This document shows, piece after piece, positions 1-13,430 of a stretch of DNA of 64,000 nt. A model generated the notes under the pieces. The model was given only the letters and a program-made list of their open reading frames with translations. It made no database searches and had not been told where the DNA came from. Source of the DNA: Phoebastria nigripes. Lineage: Eukaryota; Chordata; Aves; Procellariiformes; Diomedeidae. Within the stretch, counting starts at the first letter, position 1; the number at the start of each line of letters is the position of its first letter. The stretch is taken from the NCBI GenBank assembly GCA_035582835.1, contig JAYKAV010001997.1, forward strand, positions 872,885 through 936,884. The letters are read 5' to 3'. A program made the position numbers and the translations under genes.

Positions 1-985
1 AAAAAAAAGAAAAAATTTGGCCTCATTCTTTCTGTTTTGTGACAAATTTCATAGGCAATGATAATTCACTACATTGCAAAGTGTACATATTGTTTTATTA
101 CTTATGGAGCAGCTAATAGCTCAGGGAATACTTTGAAAAATAATGTAGATGTATGTCTTTGGAACTTATTATTGGATGGAAAAATTTCTGCCCGTGAAGA
201 AGCATGGGTATATGTGTATCTATATGTTCTTCTTTTCTTCCTTGGGGGGGGTAATGACTTTCAAAATGGTTTCTCTTTTGTACTCTGTCTTATCCTTTTC
301 ACTATCCAAGGTCATTTTTACATTACCGTCTGTTTTTGAGATTTAGTCTTAATGCTTAAAACTGGTTATTATTTACATAGCACAGTGAACACTAACATCT
401 TTGGGTTTTTTTTTTTTAATAGTATGATAGCATAGGTGAAGATATGCAGCAAATACAAACTTAGTAAATGGAATTTCAGCAGCTATTGTTTAATAAATGA
501 CAACTTGAACAAGTATCCACATTCTGTTTTTGTAGGAATCTATACTATTTTGCTTACACTAATGCTCAATACATGATTATCCGGTATTCCAGAGCAGAAA
601 TAACTGGCTATATTGGTGAGCTAGTCCAGCTGAGTTTAATAATTGTGTTCAGGGTGATGTGCTTCCAGAAGGCTGCTAGGGATTGAAAATTCCGCGGAGA
701 TTTTAGGTTGCATTCCTGATACTATGGTAGTTAATGGCTGAATTCCTATTACTTCCAGTTTTTCTGAGTCCCAAACAGTACATGAATTTCTTAACTTGAT
801 TGTAAAATGATTCAAACTACTGTAGGGATGACCTTTAATAATATTTGAAGGGACATCCCAAAATTCATCCCTCATTTTTAAAGCTTAAATTAAAATTTAA
901 ATGCTCTCATTCTTTTACTGTTTTATAAATATAATGTCTGAGTGAACCTTCCCACACCTGAAGGACTTGATGTTTTTTACTGTAG
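1..985 (+). other. IDE: IDE intron (3' part)
   Basis: This stretch precedes the first recognisable IDE exon. It is AT-rich, has no frame resembling IDE, and ends in a pyrimidine-rich acceptor (TTTTTTACTGTAG, ending at 985). The residues expected just upstream in the IDE protein family were not found here, so the preceding exon must lie left of the window. Confidence 0.8.
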
Positions 986-1058
986 GTGCTGTTGGCAATA
1001 GATGCTCCCAGAAGACACAAGGTATCAGTACATGTCCTTGCAAGGGAAATGGATTCCT
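986..1058 (+). CDS. IDE: IDE third-to-last coding exon
   Basis: The 73-nt exon follows the acceptor ...CTGTAG and precedes the donor GTAAGT at 1059. In phase 0 it reads [12 protein letters not shown] then [12 protein letters not shown], and leaves one T for a split Cys codon. Mammalian IDE, from memory, has EMLAVDAPRRHK at this place, so the length is the same. The first two residues differ (E to V, M to L), and they sit right at the exon junction. Confidence 0.95.
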
Positions 1059-4000
1059 GTAAGTACCGTGCTGAATATAGTACTTAATCAATTCCTGTTC
1101 AAGCAAGTCATAGTTAAAGACAGCCATGTTATGTGATACAAATGCACTATAAGAAAAACTCGGCTCTGGAGATCATATACCTTTCAGAGGAAAAAGTATT
1201 TCTTTTTATAGGTTTTCTTCACATGGTGCTTCAAATTTTCTGATTGATGTTTGTGGCCAAGTTCTTCAGCCATTCTGAAGTATACTGATATTAAAACAAT
1301 ATATCTTAAAATAGCACTTCTTTTTTCAACAGGATATTTTAAAACAAACACAAAACTCTGTAATAGTCCTACAGGGAAAAACAAAATTAGGATTTGCAGT
1401 TACCAATACAATGAGGTATTTGGGTTTTTTTGCTGACAAGCAATGAATGTCCACAATTTTATTCAAGCACTCTCAAAGGAAAAAACAAAACAAAAAACAA
1501 AACCAACCAACCAAACAAACAAACAAAACCCACCAAAAAACAACCCTCTGGGAATCTCAAACATTATATTTAAACTTGAGAAAGTCAAAGTTTATTAGGT
1601 TTTATTTTCAAATAATCTAGATTAGCTGTGCATTGTAAACTGTGTTGTTCCATTTTAGAATTCAAAAAGGAAAAGGATAAAAGTGTTTCTGGTTAATATA
1701 AATAAACTGAGAGGAAAAACTTCTATGTTGTTTTGTGCGGATTTTTCACCAGTTTATACTGGACTTAAATTCCAACATGTAACTGGTTGCAAAATCAATA
1801 ATATTAAAGGCTTGTCTGCAGAACAGAAAGAAGCAGATAGCTGTGTGCCTGTCATGAAACTCTTTCCAGTCTCAGAATGATTGATTTTTATGGTACCGTG
1901 GAATTGTAACTCTGCAGCTGAATAAGGAAGACTTGCTTCAAAGCATCTTTCCAGTTTTCATGACTAATCATTGCTAAATAGAAATAGCTCTAATACATTT
2001 CCTATCTAGAGAAAACTTTTAAAAGTGTAGTAACTGTATTGCCAGAATGGTTTATTATTTGCTTGGAATGGTATCTTCCCAAGACAAGGGTGAGCATGGG
2101 ACACAACCTAACAAGTGGTTACTCTTACAGAGATAATAGCAAGATATTCTCTCCACATACTCCCCAGTCCTAAACCACTTAAACTGGCATGTGGCCTCTC
2201 TTCTGCCATGAAAGAGAAATTGGGACTTTAATGCATTTCCCATGAATCCAGATGAGCATTCTTCCAAGTGCAGTTGCCCATCCTCTAGAGAGTAACACAA
2301 AGGAGGGAGGCTAAAAAGCTTCCCAGAGAGAACCCTTCCTCCTGGAGGCAGACACACCACACCATTTTCTCTGAGACTGGAAAAGAATCAGAAGCAGTAG
2401 AGTAGAGATCTGGGATTTTAGGAGGGGGAAGCACTTGAACTTCCAGGGTGAAGGTTAGGGTTGAAATTTGAGTATGGATGTAGAAGGGAGGTTTAAGGAA
2501 TTTAAGAATAGAAGTTCTTATGGACAAGTGGATTGGATGCAGGAAGACGTTTTGGGGGGACTGGAGTAGGGCATGCATGGGGACAGGCAGGGAAGACTTG
2601 GGGTTGCTATCCAGAATTTTGGTACATGGAGTAACCCCCAGGCCTCCATAGGCATGTCCTTACTAAAAGATGTGCTCTTGTTGCATTGCTTTTGTTGCAT
2701 ATACCACTGGCATTTACTACTGTTCTCATAATTTGTACTGGAAAACAGTTTTAAGTATTCATTGATCAGTAGATTAGCAATTTTTATTTCTACATTCTCT
2801 TTATGTGCAAGTAAAAGGAATAAAAGCCACTGCCTCAGCACACGTTCTCAAGTCAAATAATGGATTAAGCTCTTTGTATTTCTGAAGACGGCCATGGAGT
2901 ATAAAAGCAAAATGTTCAGAAAATCTTATTTAGAGATACTTTAAAATTAATAACCTGTGCTTTATATAGATATCTGTCCTATAAGAGAAAATAGTTTATT
3001 ATATAAAAGGTACTGATTAAATTATGGTCCTGAATTAATTTTGATGATGTTAAATAGGCCCTGTTGTTGGAGAATTTCCATGCCAAAATGATGTGAACCT
3101 GGCCCCAGCACCACCACTACCACAGGTAAAAAGAAACAATACACAAAAAATCCGAGGCTGTATTCTTAATATGGAAGTTTATAGGGAGAAACAAGCTTCT
3201 TAAAATTCATTTGTGGGGCTGACGTTTCAGCTCTTTTCCACATGTATTGTCATCCCCAATAACAACAGGGATTTTTCCTGATTCCCCCCCCTCCCCTTTT
3301 TAACAGTCTGTCCTGTTACCTTTGTTCCTTCTATTCCATTGAAATGAAAGCTAGTAGTTAACTCTACGGAGTATCTACACTGTGGAGTACAATACAGATT
3401 ATTATTGTCTGAAAATACTGATTGTATATGATCGGATGTATCAAATGCCAAGAGAAAGATGCATATGCATCAACAAATTTATCATCTTTGTTTAAAAAAA
3501 AACAACAACAACAACAAAAAAAACCCCAAACTCAACCCCAAACCAACAACAACAAAACCAACTATCTGGTCATTACCTTAAAGCCTAAAATTGTAATGCA
3601 CATTCCTGTCAATGTGTAACCTGTGGAGGAAGCAATTTCACAAACTCTATTCATACAAGTATTGCAGATTTCACTGTGTGTTAGATATGATAGCACTGGG
3701 CCCTTACTGGACTTCAGATGAATTTTCTTGAAGAAGGATGGTAATGTTTGTCCCAATTAACTTTTTGCAATGAAGTAGTAGATCTATGTTCTAATTCAGT
3801 CCTTACAGGTGAAATAATTACCATGGGTGGAAATTTCTGTATGAATTATATGTGGATATATTAGCCATTATGACTGAAATATTAAAAAGTTACTTTGTTA
3901 CTGCAACTAAAAATAATAGCTCATTGAATTGTTATTGTTTTTATGATCTTACCTCTGATATTCAAAGGATAGGTGGGATGTTCTGAAGTAGAATTTGTAA

Positions 4001-4399
4001 ATGAAAAGACAAGCTCTGCGTTTACTAAAGTTCCTGCTATTATTAGTAATGCAATTACTGCATTATAGCTATCGTTTTAAATTATCTAGAGTAAATATGA
4101 AACCATTTATTTCATAAGAAATAACACTATATTTTGGGGGATTCTGTAATAATGAAATGTGAATCACTAATATTGTAGAAAAGAGCAAGAAAGATGTGTT
4201 TATATGTAGCTGTAGCAAAAGTTAAAAATGAAGAGCGAGGAATTTCTCACTTCTCTGATTAAAGATGCTGAGCAGACTTTTTCTTGCGTACGCTTCTTTG
4301 CAGCCAAGTGTGATTGAAAATATGACAGAATTCAAGCGCAGTCTGCCACTCTTTCCACTGGTGAAACCACATATCAATTTCATGGCTGCAAAACTGTGA
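986..4399 (+). CDS. IDE: Insulin-degrading enzyme, C-terminal part of the spliced CDS (last three exons)
   Basis: IDE is an M16-family zinc metallopeptidase that degrades insulin, amyloid-beta and other short peptides in a closed chamber. It is mainly cytosolic, with peroxisomal and secreted pools. Only the end of the gene is present: join(986..1058, 3058..3125, 4304..4399), 237 nt, 78 residues plus stop. The phases agree: the first exon ends in phase 1 (T), the next opens with GC to make TGC (Cys), and that exon ends in phase 0. Recognisable blocks in order are [34 protein letters not shown], and [18 protein letters not shown] ending in MAAKL. The zinc-binding HxxEH motif belongs to the N-terminal half and is outside the window. 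The C-terminal AKL is a type 1 peroxisomal targeting signal. The gene converges on MARCHF5, as in other vertebrates. Confidence 0.97.
1059..3057 (+). other. IDE: IDE intron with an A/C-only low-complexity tract
   Basis: The intron runs from GTAAGT at 1059 to an acceptor ending TAAATAG at 3057. It carries a 67-nt stretch made only of A and C at 1480-1546. No coding segment or RNA gene was recognised; the open frames on the minus strand at 2055-2841 resemble no known protein. Confidence 0.8.
3058..3125 (+). CDS. IDE: IDE penultimate coding exon
   Basis: This 68-nt exon opens with GC, which completes the Cys codon begun at 1058. It then reads [14 protein letters not shown] followed by APAPPLPQ and ends at the donor GTAAAA (3126). 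It encodes the proline-rich linker before the final IDE helix and strand. The acceptor has a weak pyrimidine tract, but reading-frame and protein agreement on both sides make the boundaries secure. Confidence 0.96.
3494..3561. repeat. (CAA)n-like A/C-rich low-complexity tract
   Basis: An A-run is followed by CAACAACAACAAC and further A/C mixtures, with a single T. It lies in the last IDE intron and creates a spurious poly-Gln/Asn open frame on the + strand (about 3422-3619), which should not be annotated as protein. Confidence 0.85.
4304..4399 (+). CDS. IDE: IDE terminal coding exon with PTS1 tripeptide
   Basis: The exon follows CTTCTTTGCAG (ending 4303) and encodes 31 residues and TGA at 4397-4399. 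It begins [17 protein letters not shown] and finishes NFMAAKL. This is the extreme C-terminus of IDE and is nearly invariant between vertebrates. The last three residues, AKL, fit the type 1 peroxisomal import signal. Confidence 0.98.
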   Translation, partial: PSVIENMTEFKRSLPLFPLVKPHINFMAAKL

Positions 4400-6975
4400 A
4401 GAACCCCAGTGGATGAAGAAATGCAAATGATCAGTACTGACATGGTTTCAGGGGACTTCACGATGAACAAAATTATTAAAGATCATTAGGATAAATGGTT
4501 CTGTCCGTTATGAAAGTCCCGAATTCCTTCTTGGTTCATTTGACATTAACTGTGTGTTAGGGATAGAGAGTATATAAAAATCAGTTGTGGTCATGTGTCA
4601 TTTATATTACGGACAACCTGTTGAAAACCAAAATCAACTGAAACAATAATAATAGAAAACTGGTAGATGCAGTATATTTTTAAAATAGAATATCCCTTCA
4701 AATTTTCATTTTGGTAAAATAACCCTCCAGAGCAAACAAAATTGCTTCAAATATCCTTGTTAACTCCTGAAAAACACCATTTAGAATCCCAATAATTATC
4801 TTATTGGGGGCTGGAGGGGGTGAGAAAAGTAGGTCCTTTTTGGGGTGGGGTCAACAATTTTTCTTACAAATAGAGACTTTCACATTTTTTTGAAGTGATG
4901 TGTTGAATGATACTTTTTTAATTGATCCTTAATGCAACCAACATATTTTCTATTTAAGTTTTATGAAGACCAGTGGGGGGGGGGGGGAAGGAAATTTGAC
5001 AACACAGTGAGAGAATTGTCTTAATGAGAATAATTGAAGATGCGGGCATGATTTTAATCTTTCTATACAAATTTGGGGACATTTTATATTTAAACTAGTA
5101 AAATGCTGGAAACACTTTAATAGTGCATCTTATTTTTGTTATCAAAAGTGTTGTCCCAGTCTCTTGATACTGTCAACATCCTGTTCAGTTTCTCAGTGTT
5201 ACTGTGATTTGTTTCCATTTGGTATATAAAATACTTTTGTTTTCAGTTGCGCATGTACTGATGGAGAACTCAGTCTATTTTGCCCCATTTGTTGTTAGGT
5301 CTCAGTCCAGCAAAGTACTTACTAGTGCAGATAACTTCAAGCACGCGTTAGTTCTTGACTCAAGAACAGGTGAATGTCAAATATGGGCCCTGTAATGAAT
5401 CAGATACATCATTGTTCTGATACATCTGTGTGGGTCCTTCTTGTCCTTCAGGAAGGCATTTGGGACAGTGCAGTACGGGGTTAGCAGTACTGCTATAGCA
5501 CAGGGTGTGGTTCAGGTTACATCACAAAATGTTTGTTCCTACTTCTTTTAAGAAGGCTGTGCAAAACCCAGAAGGCTCAAGAATTATGCTGAAATACTAT
5601 ATGTATATATATTCCATAACTTAGTAAAATGGTAAAACAATATATGGTGTCTAATCTTCAGCAAGTTTACTGACTTCTGCAGAGTGGTCTTGTGCTTGGG
5701 ACAGCTCCCAAATAGAAAAAGGTAAGGGAGCATCTTACTAATTACAAAGTTCTCTTACCTGTTTAATGCATAAAATTGATTGTAATTATTCAGACAGGAT
5801 AGAGCATGCAAAGTACTGAAGACGTACAATCTGCTCATCAGAGGTGTTACTGAGAGTTTGCTTCTTATTAAAAGAACCTGAAACTAAGGCCCCGATGTGA
5901 CATGCATGTTGTCATACATCAGAATCCTGGTATATTCGACAGAGCTGTTCTTGTCATTGAATCAATGTTCTTTCTTACACTGGCTCTGAAGCCACATTAA
6001 ATGAATGCTTGACAGGGTAAGGGCCTTAAGTTGTGTTTATCTGAGAGTCTCTTCTAATTGAATAAATATAGTGTATTTAAAAGCTGTTTGAAAGGTTAAC
6101 AGTACATGTTTCAACATCTAAATTTGATGATAGTTTGTGATGTAACCTGTTGCTAAGGAAGGCCACTAGCATTTTTTTGTAGCCTGAGGAGAAAAAAAAT
6201 TAAACATAGCATAAGCAAAAACAGTAAAGGTGTCTCTGTTCACCACGTTTTTCGTGGATCCTTCACATAAAATGGGCTTTTTACCCTCTTGCGTTTCACT
6301 TTTGTTTATAGTTTTCCTTTAGTAAAAGTATTTGTATTATATATATTAAAAGTTTCAACAACATATTATAAAAATATATTTTTTGGAATTTAGTATTTAA
6401 ACATACCACTCTTACGGTGAATAAAATGAAATGGCTTCTATCGTGTGTAAAAATAAATAGAGAGATATATATTCATGGAAGTACTATCAACTCTTAATTT
6501 TAACAAATTATATAAATAAATTGGAATGGCAGTGTATTTAACACAAGCTCACAAATCATGTTTTCCAGAGGAAAAAATGTGGAATTTCAAAGTTCTGTGA
6601 CTGGATGTGGAAACCCATGTAGTTTTCCAGCAACTCTCAATTGCTTTTAAGTGTTCTCCAGCATTTTACGGTTTCTGAGTTTGATATAGCAGTAAATTTT
6701 GATAAACTCAGGCATACTAATGGGTTCATTTTAATGGATCCAAAGCTGCAGTGTCTACAAGCAATAAAAAACTACCTAGAATACACTGTAATTCAATTTT
6801 AGTGCTTGTTAATTAGTTTATGTAAGAAACCATAAATTATTATTACATAACTGTAATTTTTGCAAGTGCTATTTTAAGCAGTTGATGTGGAATTGGGTGC
6901 ATGTGACACAGCCAGTATGACAGAGTGCTAGAGTTATTCTGTTTACAATAAACAATCTGAATTTAATGTTTGGAG
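4400..6975 (+). other. IDE: Probable IDE 3' untranslated region
   Basis: The DNA downstream of the IDE stop is AT-rich and frame-poor. AATAAA hexamers on the + strand occur at 6061, 6420, 6763 and 6947. The one at 6947-6952 is followed by a T/G-rich stretch suitable as a downstream element, so I set the outer limit there. IDE transcripts are known to carry a long 3' UTR. A 13-nt G homopolymer lies at 4975-4987. The true end, and whether several sites are used, cannot be decided from sequence. Confidence 0.45.
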
Positions 6976-9900
6976 TTCTTAATTTATTTCATTTTAATTT
7001 TTTGCATACTGGTAATGTTACATCTATCAGTCTGTGCATGTTTTTTATTATACGTTAATTGTGATTTTCTGCTATCCAGTTGCCTGGACTAGTTAGGCTG
7101 AATAGCATTGCTGGAAAAGTGTTCCCAGTCACTTCTAGGGAAGTTTCAGAGGGCTTCCCCATGTGGCATCCCACACCTTTTAGGTAGATCCACCTCTGTT
7201 GCTCTCTGAGTGTATGAAAACTTAATAATACATAGGTAGAAATATTTGCACGAGACAGGATTTTAATTATCAAATCTGAAATTGTAAATTCAGAGCATCG
7301 CTGCAGCCAGACTGAATCGTGCCTAGTGCAGCTTTACAGTGTTGCTTTTGAGAAATTACTTTCCCTGGTCATTTTCTTTCTTTTATGCACACCAAAAGAT
7401 TATGTTTAGAAAGGTTAGGAGATAAGTGTGATTGTTAGAGGAGTAAATAGTGTCAATTCTGAATTCTGACAGCNTAAAGATACAAGTCAGCAGGCACTTC
7501 TGCTGTTCTGATGGGGCTCCTTGAAGTAATGTCTGACAGTTAGCAACATTAGAAGAGACAGGTTTTGTCCTTGGCATTGGGAAGAGTGGTTGGTACTCTC
7601 AGCGGAGAAGTAAAATGCCTGCAACCCACCTGGAAAATTATTTGTCCCCAACATCAGGGCTCTCCTTCTCCACTCCCAGTCGTTACGGATTGGTGTAAAT
7701 CTTGACTCATTGGCTTTATTGTCTTTTGCAAAAAATCAAGGTATCCAAATTTACTTCAACTATTACTGTTAGCCATAAAAAAAATGCTTGAGCTTTTTCA
7801 GAATGTTGTTCTAAGCGCTTGGACGTGAACTGCCCTTATTGATAATGTGTTGTGCAGCGTGATCCTAATGTGTGGAGAAAGCATCACACACCTTTTTAAT
7901 TTATTATTTTCTAGCTCTTGTTTTAAGACAAGGTCAGCAGAATTTTAGTCTACCTTCTCTCTACCATTTAACTGATTAGTATGCTTTTGCTATAGCTCTG
8001 CTGTAAAGTGAAAAATCGTTATCTTCTACACCTTTCTTCGTATGTTTTTTCCATATTTTTTCAATAGCTGACCATTGAACTGATAGTAAGCTACAGTGAT
8101 GCCTGGGTCCTTCCCTTGAGCTGATAGCTAATTTGATATTCAAATCCAACTCTGAAATACTTTGTTTTCAAGTCAGTTTTTAATATTGTTGCTGCATGCT
8201 GCACGATACAAGGCACCTCTGTGCTATTTTAAAGGAAGAAGAGATCAGAAACTCGGGCACCTTTCTTACCTTTTATGTAACTTCAAAAGAAGCCTGGCCT
8301 ATGTAGATTCTGCTGAAAGGCTTTTATTTGAAACGTTTCAGTGTCTACTTACCATTCAAAGAATATACTCATAAGTTACAGTACGTGCTGTTGGTGGAAT
8401 ATAATGCTAATAGTATGTGAAATCTGTATTGCAATTCAAAGGAAGAATGTGTGTAACGCCAAAGGCCCAGCAAAATGGGAAATGTCACAAATAAACCAAC
8501 TTATTTGAACTCAAGCATCTAAACAGAATTTAAGATTGAAAATATTTATGGCTTCTTAAATTAGTATTTCTAAGCCACCCCAAGGCTGTTAACTAAAACT
8601 GCAGCATTAGAGCATATAGACACCACACTGCTGAGCATTTGCCACTGTTAACTTTTAGGACTCCCTCCTTTTGATGCAGTGCAAAATTCTGAAATAAATT
8701 TCTTGACTGTGCAATGGATGAGGGAAGATCCACAGTTCCAAGTGGACTCTAGGTTACTGTTGCACTGAGCGAGGACGTGACTAGGCTTAGCCAGTGGGAA
8801 ACTCTAGTGAGAGGCATCCAAGTTTAAATCCTGCATCTTTCTGAGGATTCGCCACCACCTTACTGTGTATTAGACGTGCTTCCTTCTGCTTCGGATTTCC
8901 ATTAGAGTTTTCACTGCATGCTCAGCTTCCCTTTCAAGAAGGGGGGAGGAAGGAATCGTGGTACTTTTCTAGCGACTGCCAAAGATACGTAAACTTTTCA
9001 CTGGAGCAGCAGCTGGAACTCAGGACCCCCTTCCAGCTCTCCCCTCCACCTGTACACAGAACTGTGTGTCCCATGGCACGTGTGGGCTCATACATGCACA
9101 TACTCTGGTGGTGAACACTTACTCTACAAATTTAGAACAGGTTCAACAGAAGGGAATGAGGAGGTCCACAACCTACGTTACTAACCTCTTGGGAAGTGGG
9201 AAAAAGGGGCTAGAGAAAATCGTAATAGAAGATGGAAATGAAGTCGATTTTTTTTTGTAACTTGCACTAACCACTGAGTTGTGGCATAGAAGAACATGCT
9301 TTTTTTGTGAAGTCTGTTGTAAAGGATGAGCTCCTGTGATGGGAGAGAGAGAAGATGACCTGCTTGTGAATTCCAGGGAGATGTAGGAGATCAATACTAA
9401 TGCATTTTACGTGGTTATGGCTGAGTCATTTCAGAGCATGCGCAAAAATGGGATTCTGGGAAATCAAGTACAGAAAATATGGGTGTTTACAAATGTTAAT
9501 GAAAGCTGAGACTGGGCTTTGAAGATCTAAATTTTGGATGTGATGCCATTTAGTGGACAGGAATCTTAAAAATTTGCTGTATAGCTATTAAAGTGGGGCA
9601 CTTGATAAGGCAATGTTGGAACTGGTTTAAAACACCAGAAACATGTAAACATTTCACAGCAGTAGTGCTCAAAAATGGTTCGCTTTGGTATTTTTCAAAC
9701 TTTCCAACTTGCTTTGGAATTAAGTAAGTTTAGCAGGACAGGTTTGAACCCAAACGATTATTTGCGTGTGTGTGTAAAAGCCAGGGAAGTTCACAATAGA
9801 TTAGTGCCCATCAGTGCTCTGGAGTCAGTAAGCTGTCAAACAGTTCAACTTTTCCCACTTTATCTTTTTGTCATTATAGTAACTTTTAGCCTGCTAATAC

Positions 9901-12900
9901 TTGTGCGTTCCAAGCTTTCTGCAGTATCCACAGAAGAAAAGTGTTTCTTATGACCACTTAACTGCAAGTGAAGTTCTGTGTTTCGACTGTGAGATACCAC
10001 TATCATTCACTGGCACATATCTGTTAAGGGTGAAGCGTCAGGAATCTGAAAAAAATCTATGCCGATAATTGTCCCGTTCACAGATTTGATTAATATTCAT
10101 TTCCAGATAAAATTGTAGGAAGAGAAAGCAATTGTGACAATTCTGCAGCATTAAGTGTATTTTAGGAATACTGGAATCTGTATGTATAACTGGATCTGGC
10201 ATCTCCACAAGCTGATTGTTCAGTTCTGATACTCTTTGTGTCATCTTCAAAGGCAGAGACGTCCGCTGTTCATCTCGCATTGCGTCATGTCTCTGACCAA
10301 GGTGAGGTGACCAGATGCTCCCATTGTCACATCAGCCAAAAGCGTCATTGATGTCCCCTCAGCACTGGCATGCACCGGGTGTGGGCTGCGTGCGTGTTCT
10401 AGGTTATTTTTTCTGTGTTTAGAACTTATCTTCCAATTGTAGCAAGCTTTATCCATAAAATTATACAAAGATGGCATCTACAGTACGTCTAAGCCTGGAG
10501 AGCCACACCAGACTGCTGCTGAAGCTCAGTAAAGTGGGAGATTTAAGCAAGTAGAACTATTTCAGAAATAATTTGAAAACAGGTGCTACTCAGCCACAGC
10601 AGGAGGCTGATCTGCTGTTGTATGCACAGTATGATTTTATTGCTGTGAATAATCTAATAAAAATGTACCTTACGCAGCCTTTTCCTGGAAGTAGGCATAT
10701 TTAAGAGTGGAATAGCTTGTAGGCTCTGTGTAACTTGAAGAACACATATACAAAGAATGCTTGTAGTTTGGATTTTCCACTTGAATTTAAATGTCAGTAA
10801 TCATTAGTTTAAAGATGTTATGAATGTGAAAGTACAAAAGATTGTATTAAGCTCAGTGTATACAAAATGTGTGAGCTGGGGTGCTTGCCCACACTATGAG
10901 CCACTTAATAAAAATAATGTTGAAATGGAAGATAATGCATATAAGTTGAAAGCAACTAGTTGCATGCCATTTTGCACTTCTTGTCTGATAATCATGTCTA
11001 TCTGTCATGTCATTGTGTATAAATTATAAATTCCTGTGAAAAGGGGTCGTGTTATGTCTGTAAACTACCAATGCACAACTGTGGCGCTGTATAGCTAACA
11101 ATATGTATTAGGCTTTTTTAAATGTTGAATTGAGAGTGAATACAAGACCTTATTTTCAGGACAACTTGCAGTGTCTGAACAGTCTAAGTTTCTCTGAGCT
11201 TTGAAAGCAACAGAATAAAAGTAGCAGAATCTCTCATTAATTTTATTAGCTCTACGTTCTCTACCAAACAGATGCAAAAAAAAAAAAGGCAGTTGAGCTA
11301 ATTAATAACTAAATACTTAAGCTGGCCTGACAAATGGAGTATATCGATAGCCCTAGATTATAGAATATGTGTATCTTAACAATGGTTTTGGCATAAACTC
11401 TGACTAGTCATTTAAAATAATCTTAAGTACTATTGGAATAGCTTAATAGTCCTGGAAGTCTTGTAAAATTCATGGTTTTTCTTTAATTTGAGATCCAGAT
11501 ATCATCGGGTCTTTGTCTTGTATAGAAATAAACAGAGTCCTATAGTTTCATAGCTTGTTGGACTGAGCTTTAATTTGGCGATGGTGTTACAGAGATCTTC
11601 TGTGACAGAGATCTGGCACAAGGATGGCGGAGGAGCTGCCTTGCTATTCCCCAGGAGTCAGCATACACCATGCAAGCAAAAAGATAAACCCCAAGATAAT
11701 GTATATCTACATTTGTAGAGTACGCATTTGCAATGTAATTAATCTATCATTTTTTCTTAAGCTAAAGTAAATAATATACCTTCTCAAAACTGTGTGGAAA
11801 GATTTAATGTATCTGGTTGTCCAGCAGCTCAGGAACTGAGGTAACTGTTCAGAAAATAGACTGCAACACAAAATCAAAACTGATTTGTAGATTTGTGTGT
11901 ATGATTAAATAAGACTATAAGGGACAGCACAATCAGTAAGCTTAAACTATTTTACTTACTCTGTTGGTAATTTCTGGTTCATTGAACGTGCTGAGGTGCC
12001 CTCATAAGTGGCACCAGAAATGTGCTGGCAACAACGTGCACAGTCCTGGTAGACTGGTATTGCAGGAGAGAGATTGCACAATTTGGAGAGATGTAATGAG
12101 AATGGATAACACTACCGTATCCACAGACCAATAGCAGCCCTTCAATATAAAAAGCTGAGTTTGTAATGGTTCTTCCTGGTCCTGAAAGTATGAATGGCTA
12201 AAGGTAGTGGGAGAGGAGAGTGATCCCGTCTTTGTTGGCCCCTTGCAATCTCTGATGCCTTGGGCCAACAGTAAAGTTCTGGTCTTGAGCAGCAGCTACA
12301 TCAAATCAAATCTCCTTACTCAACAGGTCTTTCCTTTGGTTCGATTTAATATTAAATGTTACTACCTTTTCCTTGTCAGAAAGAAAGTTTAATTGTATCT
12401 CCTCTTTTGCAGTATTTATAGTGCGCTAATTCGTGCTATATCCAATGAGTTACCTGTGCCTCCAGGTAATGGCTATGCATATGTATTTGAAATTAGCTGT
12501 CACATCTAGTCCCTCATCTTTGGAATGAACAACAGAACTGGGTGTTTTATTTATGGTGATGCAAGAGAGTGAAAGACCTGAAGTTTCATTTTTTTGGTCC
12601 CTTGTTGAGTCTTTAGAGCTGGCACTTCCCAAAGTATTTTTTGACGTGGAAAGTCAAGTAGAAGTGACGTAATTGACAGTAAATATTGAACTCTTTAGTG
12701 CCATTTTTACAGTAATAAATTTAAGAGTAGGATTGTATGCTTATTTTGCAGAGGAATGTTCAGGTTCATGGTGTAGTAATGTAATTATTCAATAATTACT
12801 TCCTACTGTTTGACCAGGTTGGGCTAAGGGAAGACCAAGAAAGGAAGAACTGGTTTTTTACTTCTTTTTTTGGGTTTTTTTTTTTTTTTTTTTGNTTTAG

Positions 12901-13430
12901 GTTTTCTTATCTGTTTCAAAGTTTAAAGAAAATTTGCTATGCAAGAAATCAAATTTCATAGCTTAACTTGTAGAAGGTGTCAAGTTTTTTAAACAGGTAT
13001 ATTTTAATTTTTTTAATGTTTAATTTCCATTGCTTGGAAAACAGCATATACTTCAGAATAAAAATGTCATCTGAAAAGATTCACCACGAAACAAGAAGCT
13101 TTCGTGGTATCTTTCCTTCACACGGTAATTAAAATTCTTCTCGGTGCTATACAATACATTTGCTGTTATTCCCTATAACAATGTGAAGAGTTGTGCATCT
13201 CGTCTTTATGCATGAAAATGATTTTCTTCGTTCCGCTGAGGAAAATCGTGTTTGTACGATTCTACAGGTGAAAATACAAAGAGAACTTTAAATGCTTAAT
13301 CGGAGAAAATAAATCACTTTTAAATCGCAGAAATGGTCCAGATGTGTCTTTTATAAGGAGCAAGACTGTGCGAGGTCTTTATCTTCACAAGTTCAGCATC
13401 TTGTTAGGTGTCCTGGCTCCTAAAACCGGT
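6976..13430. other. Intergenic, no gene recognised
   Basis: I see no exon with protein similarity, no RNA gene and no clear interspersed repeat. Open frames of 60-92 codons, such as 9675-9953 (+), are at chance level and resemble nothing known. A poly(T) run with an unresolved base lies at 12875-12895. Base composition shifts sharply to GC-rich from about 13.43 kb. Confidence 0.6.
12875..12896. repeat. Poly(T) homopolymer
   Basis: A run of 19 T is followed by G and an undetermined base at 12895. The N at the end of the run suggests an assembly or read-quality problem rather than biology. Confidence 0.9.

Noticed and set aside
3422..3619. Poly-Gln/Asn-rich small protein
   Set aside because: It is the translation of a (CAA)n-like low-complexity tract inside an IDE intron.
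9675..9953. 92-codon + frame with a hydrophobic stretch
   Set aside because: There is no similarity, no promoter or splice context, and its length is expected by chance in this composition.
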